Part shown: positions 22,986 to 32,682 of the stretch, piece by piece
How positions within the stretch are numbered: the stretch's first letter is position 1
Layout of the letters: each line of letters begins with the position of its first letter
Assembly: GCF_036324505.1 (NCBI RefSeq)
Contig: NC_086362.1
Span: 11,281,043-11,345,042 of the forward strand
Source of the DNA: Eleginops maclovinus
Taxonomy: Eukaryota; Chordata; Actinopteri; Perciformes; Eleginopidae
Length of the DNA stretch: 64,000 bases
Reading direction: 5' to 3'
Position numbers and translations under genes: made by a program
The notes under the pieces: model-generated
Seen by the model: the letters and a program-made list of their open reading frames with translations, nothing else
Told to the model about the DNA's origin: nothing
The model's database searches: none

Positions 22986-23625
22986 ACTGCTCCCCAGGCA
23001 CCGTACCTATGGCAGCCCACTGCTCCTAATACTATAATGGGTCAAATGCAGAATGTACATTTCCCCTCTGTGGGACGATTAAGGGTTCGTTCCTCTTCTT
23101 AGAATAAGACATTTTCATCAAAATAGGGTACATATGAACCATCAATCATTCGTTCTAAACTGATCCAATGTTTCCTGGATTTAGCTCATGAAGAAGTACA
23201 GAATCCAGACCAGAGTGAGGTAAGTGTGTTTCTATTTATTGTATGATAGAGCCTGACTGAAAAACAGCTGACCTGTATTGAAGATGAACAAATTCTGAGA
23301 GAGTCTTATAAAACAAAAGTGAAAATTGTATGTTTGATGGTATTGAAGGTATCTTTAACAGTGGGGCTGTATAGGGAAGGTTCAATTATGCAGTCACCAC
23401 GCTAAGACTATAAATGACCCTTTTTCACAGAATTTGGACACTGGTGAACTGAACTACGCCGCAGTGACATTTCAACCAAAGCCAAGGAGAAGAGAGACGA
23501 AACTGGACCCTCATGTTATGCTGCCACCAGATAGGAAGCAGCTGGATCTGATGCTTCTGGAGCTTTTGTATACATTTTAGAGGGTGGAATAACCAATCAT
23601 GCCAAATACTGCATTTTTCAATAAA

Positions 23626-24967
23626 GGTGCTTTTCCAATGAAACCTTTTCCTTTCTCCTATTCAAAGTCTATCACACAAAAACACATATGTTACAATAGT
23701 GAGGGTAAAGTTCATCTTTTGAGGTATCTTGTTTGACAGGAAGAGACAACATAGTGTGATGTGAAAGACCATGAGGCCTGTTAGGTTAAAGGTCTCTAAA
23801 AATAAGATCTGAAAGAAAGCAGAAGATACTCACTGAGAAATGTTACGCCTCTACAGAAGTGAAGAATATACACTGCTGAAAACATATCAGATCTCAATGG
23901 AGAAAAAAATCATGCTGGATATCCATACTGATATGGACTGGGTAATGTGTTAGGAAAGAAAGGACGCCACATAATTTGGCAATGAAAATGATCAACCTAC
24001 AGCGGGCTGAATTGAAAGACACCCCAAAAATGAAGTGAAGAATGATGTGGCGGGCTGGTCCATTTTGCCAGGGCCTCACTGAGCTCCTGGACAGTCTGAG
24101 GTTTAACCTGGCAGTGTCAGGTGGACTGAAACATAATGTCCCAGAGATGTTCTATTTGATTTAGGTCAGGCTCCAGGAACTGCCTACATGAGGTCGGGCA
24201 TTGTCGTGCACCAGGAGGAACCCATGTCCCACTGCACCAGCGTAGGGTCTGACAATGGGTCCAAGGATGTCATCTCTATGGATATGCCTCCCCAGAGCAT
24301 CACCAAACCGGTCATGACGAACGATGTTACAGGCAGCATAACGTTCTCCGAGGCTTCTCCAGACCCTTTCACGTCTGTCACATGTGCTCAGGGTGAACCG
24401 GAGGCCATGGTGTTCTTGGAATTAAAGGCCTTACCTTCTCTCCTCCAAACACATTTCTGGTCATTGTGCCAAAACAGCTACATTTTTGTTTCATCTGACC
24501 CCAGAACTTTCCTCTAGAAGGCCTTTTTCTTTTATGATCAGCAGCAAATTTCAGTCAAGCCTTTATTTGTCGCTTCTGGAGTATGGTGATGTAAAACCCG
24601 TAATAAATTCATAAAATAACCAAACTTCATTTTGTAACAAAGAAGTACTTTGAAGTACAAAGGAGTTGTAGAAATGATTGGAAACTCAAGACCGCCATGA
24701 CATACATGTTCTTTACAAGTGTATGTAAACTTTTGACCACAATTGTATTTTGTTGTAAGTACCAGATAATGACTTTTAAAAATACACTAAAGATGATTTA
24801 CCTGCAGTAAACTCATCCTCTTCGCCATGAAGTCTTCAAATATCTGTGGTATTTACTACACCTCCTGTTTTCTCTAAGTCGGTCTCTTCTAGACATGCAG
24901 TGTGTCACCTGCGCATCCATATCTGGAAAGGGTAGAGCAGCGTCGCATTGCCACGATCAAACGCACA
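23626..24967. repeat. Dispersed repeats incl. Tc1/mariner-like remnant
   Basis: The block at about 24020-24420 (CATGAGGTCGGGCATTGTCG, CACTGCACCAGCGTAGGGTC and following) belongs to a dispersed fish repeat of uncertain class. The block at 24421-24752 has the style of a Tc1-like transposon (TTTCATCTGACCCCAGAAC; end AAGTGTATGTAAACTTTTGA). Neither keeps coding capacity. The last 100 bp before 24968 is closely similar to the upstream region of the fourth receptor copy, so the promoter was duplicated too. Confidence 0.55.
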
Positions 24968-26074
24968 ATGAGGAACTACAACCTGATAACAGTTTTACTT
25001 CTCAGCCTCAGTAAGTATTAATATTGCATTTATCCACAGCATTGTCGACTGTTAATTGAATAATAATATGAATTCTGTTATTGATTTATATTTCTGTGTG
25101 TTTCAGGCTGGATCTGTATCTCTTCTGAGTCTCAGATTGTGGGTGTTCTGCACAGTGAAGAAGTCACTCTCCTGTGCTCCAAATTTTCCAGTTCTGCAAC
25201 TCAGATCTACTGGTTCAGAGTGGTCAAAAAATCCATGCCTCGCTGTGTCTCCTTTATGTTCGAGCCCCTCGAGCCTGCCTCGTTCTGCGATGGATTTGAC
25301 AATGAAACATTTGAAATGACATCCAATCCCTCAACTGTTTCTCTCAAAATCAAAGAACTGAATTCATCTGACTCTGGACTGTATTTCTGTGAATATAAGA
25401 TAGACAAGAAAAATCGTCATTGTCAATGCAACATTTTTAGAGGTTCGAGGTAAGATGTGTTTAGTCATGTGATTAATGTGGCCTATGTGTTGCTTTTCAC
25501 GATAATCTTTTGGCGAAATACTACAAATGTAACAACATGATTTTACTCACATGGACCTCATATGCATATCAAGAAACGTATAAATTAAAATATACACAAT
25601 TTAATTCGCTGTTCTTTTCTGTAGAAGCGTTTGACAGAAGTTCAAAGCTGCTGAGTTACATCCTGTGTGGTGTGGTTATCTTCCTCCTGGTGATCATCAT
25701 CTTTCCGGTGAAAATGCTTCAGAAAGGTCATTTTATTCTCCTATCAAATCCCTTTTCTCACAGCATCTAATTGAACCTAATTTATAAACAACAATATTTC
25801 TGTGCTTTAGCTCATGTCGCAGACCAGAATCCACAACAGAGGTAAAGTTTATTACGTTCCATTTAAAAATGTTTGTGTTTCTGCACCTGCTACAATCATT
25901 TCAATTTTCAAACCCATTGTCGGCCATGTGAGATGAATATATTTGTTGTCACACAGTCAAGGGTCAAATGATCTGAACTATGCAGCGGTCACGTTTCGTC
26001 TGGCTGAAGGAAACCAGCGGCCTGCAGCACAGAGAGAAGTGGAGCCAAATGTGATTTATTCAGCCACCAGATAA
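24968..26074 (+). pseudogene. Single-V-domain Ig receptor, copy 3, one-base frameshift at end of V exon
   Basis: Exons are 24968-25010 (MRNYNLITVLLLSL), 25107-25449 (V domain: VTLLCSK, YWFRVV, RCVSFMF and FCDGF cysteines, DSGLYFCE), 25625-25726 (membrane: YILCGVVIFLLVIIIF), 25811-25841 and 25957-26074 (tail; stop TAA 26072-26074). The tail is the best preserved of the array, with LNYAAVTF and VIYSATR. However, the V exon is 343 nt, one longer than the 342 of copy 4. It therefore ends in phase 2, while the membrane exon needs phase 1, and a stop follows four residues after the junction (SRSV). Either the gene makes a soluble V-domain protein, or a weaker GT seven bases upstream is used, or it is a pseudogene. 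A poly(A) signal lies near 26092. Confidence 0.75.
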
Positions 26075-27544
26075 ACTCAGAAGCTTTAATAAATAAAGTG
26101 ATCTTCTGAAATGCTAGTTGTATATTTATTTTCTATGCCTGCTATCTTTATTAAATGTCCAGATCAGGAGTCTTATAAAACACAGGATGAAGAAAAACAA
26201 ATTAGCTATGGCAACTCTAAATAGACTGCCTGAGCTCGCTCGCTGGCTTTACCCCATTTAGTGAAATTCATTAAAAGCATTTTTTTTGACCATGCAAATG
26301 GAATTAGATAAATAAATAGTTAATGTCCAAAACATAATGTAGCGGCCAAAATCATAGAAAAGTGAAACTGAAATTTAACTTACACGTAAACTGCCGCTGA
26401 GGCACCAGAGAGCCAATCTTCCGCAGGGAATGATGTAAGTCCAGACAAGATTGTCAGTTCTCCTTCTTTTTTCTTTTTTTGTAAGATCGTCAGTTCTGTG
26501 CATTTTATTCCTATAGCCAAAGTACAATGAACAGGTTTCTCATTCCTTTTGCTGAAAGCTTTCATATGGCTTTGCTGGTTTAGTCCTGCTTGAATCATCC
26601 TGGTAAAAAAACATGTGTCTAGTTCTGTAGCTACTCCCACCACCACCACCTGTCTCCAATATACACAATTACACCAGGTGCCCAAACAAGCCTTCAAAAT
26701 AAAAGCATAAAAACGACTCTTACTCACTTCAATAACGACACTAAATAAGAATAATAAATAATAAATAAATAATATAAAGCAATATATAGCTCCAACACAG
26801 CAGATGTTATGTCCATGTTTGGGTCTCCGGCCTGTATTAAATTAAACAGTCAAATAAATTAAAATCAAACTTTAAAAAGTTTATTTTGCTACATTGCTGA
26901 TACAGTCAGTTCTAGTTAGGTAGGCCATAAGCTCATTGCTATATAAGAATAATGACTTTTGTAAAGATGTGTGGACAACAACTAGCATCAGGTGGTGTGC
27001 ATCAGAGGGAAATGCTGGTTATGCTGCCACCTGTCAGGTTTAAGAGGAACTGCAGCTCAACATGGAAATGATGCTGTGTCATGCCAACCTGCTGAAGTGC
27101 TTTGTGTGGCTGGTCAGGAAGAGTCACAGCATTTTAACTATTACACCTTTTTTTAATGGAGGACATATTTACAAGTTAAGAGTTGAAAAAAAAAAGTATA
27201 AATAATAAATTCAGTTTGAAAGTCCTGCTGTTGTGACTGATTGCTCATGTTACCTTATCATAGTTTACTGACACACTATATGAAGACATATTAGGGGCCG
27301 TGTTTGAAAAGGTTATTAAGAAAATTAAGCTTCATCGTTGGATAAGAGTACAGTTGACTGTTAGATATGTTGTCTTGTGCTTAAACATGTTTAAAACACA
27401 GCTTTATCCCTCGACATTGGTGTAATGAGAGTGCTGCTTTAGTCCTTCTCACAGCTCACATGTTCCCTTGTCAGAAACACATGGGTGTTGCTCATTCCAC
27501 TAACAATGGCTCTGCTCCACTCAGGTGAAGCTAAATGGAATTCA

Positions 27545-27720
27545 GCCATCGCTAATTTCATTACTTACACCTGGGCTCCTCAGACTGTGACAAGACAAAC
27601 TCTGTAATGTGGAAAAACAATATCCAATAAGTGATGGATTTGGGAATGGAAACATTTTAAATGAGATCCAACCTCTCCAAAATGGATATAGTGGATATAG
27701 GTGTAATACATTTAAATGTT
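27545..27720 (+). pseudogene. Relic of a V-domain exon of the single-V receptor family
   Basis: The stretch with GATGGATTTGGGAATGGAAA, AAATGAGATCCAACCTCTCC and GTGGATATAGGTGTAATACA parallels, in order, the V exon of copy 4 (GATGGATTTAAAAATGAAAA, AAATGAGATCCAATCTCTCA, GTGGATATATGATAGG). The segment coding the KxxVSDSGLYFC region is missing between them. No signal peptide, membrane or tail exon accompanies it. Confidence 0.5.
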
Positions 27721-29130
27721 GGTAGTAAGGAATGTTTATGTCTATAAAGGCAATGAACTGATGATATACTATTGAACTGACATTTGTTTCCATCTTATAT
27801 GAAGCTCAACACCCAATAAAAGACAGTTTGATGCTCATTAATGATCATACAGTTTACTGTGTGAAAACTCATACAGAAAGTACTTCCAGTATTGGTTCAG
27901 TTAATTTTCTCCCTGTTCCCTCACTTTAGCTGTTGTCCCATTGAATAAATATCAATGTTTACAATACTGGTAAAGTCAATACCATATGTATTTCATGCAA
28001 ACCAAACAAGAGTGTATCATGCAATGTTGTTCATTCCTATGATGCTGTCATTGTAAAAGTGCTTAAACTGATATGTGCTTCATTTTGGTGCAGGCCTTCA
28101 TCCACCTTGAGTTCTTTTTCTCCTTGCATGGCTCTAGCAGTGCAGTGTTGTCTCCAAATCCCCCATCAGGAGTGAGTGGAAGAGGGCCAGTGATAAACTG
28201 CAGGTGTGATGATCAAAGAAGAAACAGGTGTGCAGGTGGTGGTGGTGGTGGTGGAGAGGGGGAGGGGGAGATATTCTGGTGACTGGAGAGATTATGAGGC
28301 CATCTAGTGGATGTTTCACAAATGACAGGTCAAGAAGTGAGGAAAGTAGAAAGATATTGAAACAAGTGTGTATCACAGAGAGATCTGATGTAAAACTGAG
28401 ATTACTGCCTCCAGAAATAGTATTGTCTGTACTGTAATACTGTCGATGAGAAAAGTCTTGACCACAGGAAGACAGATGCACGCTTTATCTTTTACAGCTT
28501 TACTTTCATTATGTAAGAACAGCCCCCACATGTATCACATATCGGCAAAAAACAGTCTGTATCATTAGTGAGGTTTGAACTCTCTGCATCACAGCCAAAA
28601 ACACCAAACCCCAATGCTCCACTAAATCTTAATGCTTTATCAGAAACTATAAATCTGTGGTATTTACAAAACTTCCTGTTTCCTCTGAGTTTATCTCTTC
28701 CAAATGTGTGAGAAGAGAAATTGTGACATGCTCACAAGCACATATGAAATCATTCAGACGGAAAATGTTTAAATAACAAATAACTACAGACATTGTTAGG
28801 TTTAGAGTAAGGATTTTTTTAAACCAGTGTTCAGTTTGTTCACTCTTTTGCCCCCAATTGAATGAATGTGCCACTTTAGAGAAAGAAATCCATCAAATAT
28901 TTTGATGCCCATGATATGTCGGCTTATATGCAAAAGAATCATGACCTTTTGCCGTTTTATTTAGGGCTTGTGAAGCAATTTTTTTATAAATATCAGATGA
29001 CAAAATGGAAAATGAAATGAGCCATGACAAGATTTTATTCAAAACAAGATTGTGTTAAATATTATGAAATCCCGACATCATGGCCCTTACACTGCTCACA
29101 ATGCTCATATCTATATGAAGATTTATAAAA

Positions 29131-29131
29131 T

Positions 29132-29162
<31 letters not shown>
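29131..29162. repeat. (AAC)n microsatellite
   Basis: About ten AAC units upstream of receptor copy 4. Confidence 0.9.
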
Positions 29163-29298
29163 GAGATGTAACTTTGTGTCACATTGTTAACATCTTCAGT
29201 CACACCTTAAGTTTTTGGGTGTCAGACTGAAGCGGGGGGGGCTGGGGGGGGGGCTAGAAGTTGCCAGACACCATTGCATTGATATGATCAAACGCACA

Positions 29299-30361
29299 AT
29301 GAGGAACTACAACCCGATAACAGTTTCACTTCTCTGCAGCCTCAGTAAGTACTAATATTGCATTTATCCACAGCATTGACTGCATTGTATATTATTAATG
29401 CAATAACAAAATATAATTCCATTTGCAATATGATTTTCTCTGTGTTTCAGGCTGGATCTATGCCTCTTCTGAATCTCAGACGGTGGCTGTTTCGCCTGGT
29501 GGAGAAGTCACTCTCCTGTGCTCCAACTTTTCCAGTTTTGTAACTCAAATCTACTGGTTCAGAGTGGTGAAAAAATCCATGCCTCGCTGTGTCTCCTTTA
29601 TTTTCGAGCCCCTCAAGCCTGCCTCGTTCTGCGATGGATTTAAAAATGAAAAATTTGAAATGAGATCCAATCTCTCAACTATTTTTCTCAAAATCAAACA
29701 AGTGAATGTGTCTGACTCTGGACTGTATTTCTGTGGATATATGATAGGCCCACATTGGCTTATTGTTGAAGCAACATATTTAGATGTTCAAGGTAAGTCT
29801 GGGTCTTTCTTATGAAGACTGTACACTATTTCAGTCATAAGGGACGTAGTTTTGGATTATATTTGTGATTATTTCATATTAATCAGACCTCAAGCAACGA
29901 GTGGTATACACAGTGTGATTTTTAGGGTTTTTCTTGTAGAAGATGGAAGTACAAAGCTGCTGAGTTACGTCCTGTGCAGTCTGTCCGTGTTCCTCATTGT
30001 GGTCGTCTTTGGTATGGCTGTTAAAATGAAAACACTTCTGAAAGGTAATTTAATTCTCCATTTATTCAAATCTTCTCTTTATCAAATGTATCAAGGGCAA
30101 TATTTCAGCCATGTGACCAAACATCTTGTGTCTGTCTTTTAGCTCATGTTGAAGAACATAATCCACAACAGACAGAGGTCAAGCTTATTAAGATTCTTTT
30201 ATTTTCATTTATATATCATCAACTACCAATATTATCTCAGCCATGTGAGATGAGGGACTGAAAATGTTTGCTTTTCTCAGGGTCAAGGCTCGGATGATCT
30301 GATTTATGCAGCAGTTACGTTTCGTCTGGCTGAAGGAAACCAGCAGCCTGCAGCACTGTGA
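29299..30361 (+). CDS. Single-V-domain Ig receptor, copy 4, premature stop removes last tyrosine motif
   Basis: Exons are 29299-29344 (MRNYNPITVSLLCSL), 29451-29792 (V domain: VTLLCSN, YWFRVV, RCVSFIF and FCDGF cysteines, DSGLYFCG), 29940-30044 (membrane: YVLCSLSVFLIVVVFGMAV), 30143-30177 and 30281-30361. Phases fit and predict 202 residues. The tail keeps one canonical ITIM, LIYAAV. It ends at TGA 30359-30361 after QPAAL, where copy 3 continues for another dozen residues to VIYSATR. The remaining homologous bases run on to TAA near 30400, so the stop is recent. The donor after the 35-nt exon is GTCAAG, a weak site. This is the only copy besides copy 1 with an uninterrupted frame from signal peptide to a tyrosine-bearing tail. 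Ligand and family name unknown. Confidence 0.82.
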
Positions 30362-31904
30362 GAAGTGGAACCAAATGCTATTTATTCAGCACCCAGATAA
30401 AACTCAGGAAACACCTGGAACTGTTACTGTGGGTGCTATTTTGTCCCCTGTACAGCTGACATAAACATCTAGATGCCAGTATGTGAATGTAAATGAATGG
30501 CATCATAACCTGTGTAAAAAATAGTTTAAATATTAACTAGCAGATTGGGAATATTTGGGGGTTATTGAGGATGCTAAATCAATTTCTGACATTTTCAGGA
30601 TCAAAAATGTCCGCTTTAACCAGAAAGTGGTCATACTTGCACGTCAGTGGGCTGATCTTGACTACCATGAGTAGTTTTGCGACCCATGGATATAAAGAGC
30701 ACAAAATGATCATTATAACCTCTACTGTGGACAATCTTTTTCAAATAATCTGACCAATCCAAATGATCCAGAGTCTCCTAAATCTTCCAAATCCATCCAA
30801 AGTTCATCAAAACCAGCCCACCTGGAGTAAAAATATGGCCACTTGCTGGTCAAAATAGCCATTTTGGATCCCGAAAATTTCAGGAATTACCTCCATGAAA
30901 TCACTCCAAAATTGTTCAAATCGTCCAAGCCACTTTTTAACTATTTTCCCCGCTATAATGGTAAGTAATGCTAATTACCACAACTTATGCTAATTGAGCA
31001 ATTGCCCAATACGCAGGCTAGCATCCAGCAGTTTATATGTGCTGGGGACCCCTACTGTACATTTCTAACATTTCACTTTGGGGTACTCACAACATTTCAG
31101 GGTTCACTATAGGACTCTATGAGCTGGCAACTAGACTATAAGGTTCACCCTCACACAAGCTTATATTTATGTTCAATAACGAATATTATTATCCACGGGG
31201 AGAATCTCTATTCAAGGTACTGATCACATGTCTTTAACTCTGTCAACTGAACTTTAAACAGCAAAGTGAGTGAGGTCAATTATATTTAGTTTCTTATTTT
31301 TTGTAGAATTTCTGTATGCTATCATCTCAATACTTTAGAATTTTCTCTCAAATGTTGACTGGAAGGTACTCTTTATTTGCTGATATCATCAGGTGGTCTG
31401 CTTCAGTGAGAAGTAAATTAAATTAAAGTTAAACCCTGGTTATGCTGTCACCTGTCAGATGTAAAAGGAATTGCAGCTTAAAGTGCAATTTATGCTGTGT
31501 CATGTTAACCTGCTATAGTGTGGGTTACTGGGAGGAGTAACAATTCTTACATTTATTTAAATCTTTTTCAGAGACGTCATATTGTCAGGCCATTTAGCTG
31601 CTTCAGTTTCATTGTGTTTCCTCGTGTTAGAATGCTGGCTCGTGTCACTTGGCTTACTGAGACACTTTGTAAGGTTAATGTCCTCTGAGCTGTTTCATGT
31701 AGACATTTCTTATTCTTATTTCTTCTTCATTTTGTTAATAAATTCCATCTTTTAATGGTCTGATATTTGACTTTTTTTGTTTAACTGATAGATTCTGATA
31801 CGGACAGACAGACAGACAGACACCGAACCAACATCAGCTGTATCTCTGCTGTAATGGGAGCGCTGCATGAGCACACATTTTCCCTTGTTCAAAACACACA
31901 GCTC
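30362..31904. other. Intergenic, duplicated flank and unassigned repeat
   Basis: The 30570-31140 block reads as an unclassified dispersed repeat without coding capacity. The 31435-31550 block repeats the flank of copy 3. A (GACA)n microsatellite lies at 31803-31822. At about 31840-31900, similarity to 27425-27490 continues until the LINE and copia insertion begins; the unit resumes at about 45430. Confidence 0.45.
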
Positions 31905-31959
31905 AAGCTCAAAGTTTTATTGGTCACATGTTTGCAAAAAGAACATTTCACATACAGTG
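31905..31959 (-). mobile_element. 3' tail of the Rex1/L2-like LINE (split by copia)
   Basis: On the minus strand this reads CATGTGACCAATAAAACTTT followed by a GAGCTT repeat tail, the expected LINE 3' terminus. Joined across the copia element, it continues the 3' UTR at 44424 onward (CATACAGTG, then AAATTAAAAG). Confidence 0.65.
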
Positions 31960-32221
31960 TGTTGAGCATGGAGGCGCAGTCTTCCTTCCCTCACGTTAGT
32001 GGAGATTAAGCAAAGAGTCATTCCTTCTCTCTTTAGCCTTCATCCAGGCATATTTATTTTAGGAATATCAACACTGTAGTTTCAACTACATCCCTCGTGT
32101 CTCACGCACGGATCATCACAGGTGATTGAACAGACAGAATTTACGTGCGCCGTGTGGTGACGTCACATATTACGTACCATAATACATGGAGTAAGGGCGC
32201 ATCACAAAGTAAAACTTAACA
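31960..32221 (-). repeat. Copia 3' LTR (262 bp)
   Basis: Reads TGTTGAGC...CTTAACA on the plus strand, identical by eye to 44162-44423. It contains a palindromic CRE-type TGACGTCA followed by ATTACGTA, likely promoter elements. A polypurine tract on the minus strand (GGGCGAGTGGGGG) directly precedes it. Confidence 0.94.
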
Positions 32222-32234
32222 CCCCCACTCGCCC
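32222..32234 (-). other. Copia polypurine tract
   Basis: GGGCGAGTGGGGG on the minus strand abuts the 3' LTR start TGTTAAG, the position where plus-strand DNA synthesis is primed in LTR retrotransposons. Confidence 0.75.
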
Positions 32235-32271
32235 TTTACACAATGGGTTACTTGAAAACAATACAAAATAA

Positions 32272-32288
32272 GGCTTCTGTTTTACCTT
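32272..32288. repeat. Target-site duplication of the L1-type LINE, left copy
   Basis: GGCTTCTGTTTTACCTT, 17 bp, repeated exactly at 38040-38056 on the other side of the LINE. Confidence 0.93.
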
Positions 32289-32682
32289 TTTTTTAATTTA
32301 TTTTTTTAATTATTTTTATTGAAAAATATAGGTTACAAACAGACACATCAGTACAGTTACATGAGCTCTTCCTTTTTTTTTTTACCCACAAGAATCCCCC
32401 CCTCCCATCCCATCCCATCCCACCCCGACTGGACCAAACAACACAAACAAAAACAAAAATATATACATGTATATAGAAGTTCCACAACACAGACAGCCAG
32501 AATGAAAAAACACACTTGAAACTGAAACACAAATACACAAACACGACCTCTGTGAAGGATGGCACGCCCCCAAAGCCACACCATGACAACCACCGTGACC
32601 AATACAGTCAGGTGTCCACAGCGCAGCCCGAACACAGAGGCGGGGAAGCAACCACTCTAGACTCAGCCAAAATGTCCACTCA

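Larger units (their letters stand above)
20797..23580 (+). pseudogene. Single-V-domain Ig receptor, copy 2, tail exons disconnected
   Basis: Exons are 20797-20842 (MKTSTLITALSLCSF), 20956-21285 (V domain: SLMCTN, WFRL, DSGLYFCG, N-glycosylation sites) and 21538 onward (membrane: VLTSVILGVLTVLLVMVIIG). Sister genes end the membrane exon AG|GT; here the same position reads CAGTTACAG, so the donor GT is mutated. Read-through ends after LLCLYYI at 21675-21677, giving about 171 residues with a short tyrosine-poor tail. Tail exons survive downstream at 23185-23219 and 23431-23580, with a good LNYAAVTF motif, but a 4-base deletion near 23515 destroys the final tyrosine motif and moves the stop to 23580. 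A LINE lies between. The molecule could still be a surface V-domain protein without inhibitory signalling. A poly(A) signal lies at 23620-23625. Confidence 0.75.
26098..29298. other. Intergenic duplicated-unit flank
   Basis: No intact gene. Sequence at about 27005-27140 (TGCCACCTGTCAGG, CTGTGTCATGCCAACCTGCT) has a diverged copy at 31435-31550, downstream of the next receptor, so the duplicated unit includes the 3' flank. A (GGT)n run lies at 28236-28255, (AAC)n at 29131-29162, and a G-rich tract at 29233-29253. The remainder is AT-rich and unassigned. Confidence 0.45.

Noticed and set aside
28236..28255. (GGT)n run as a possible poly-Gly or G-quadruplex element of a gene
   Set aside because: No gene context; simple microsatellite within unassigned intergenic sequence.
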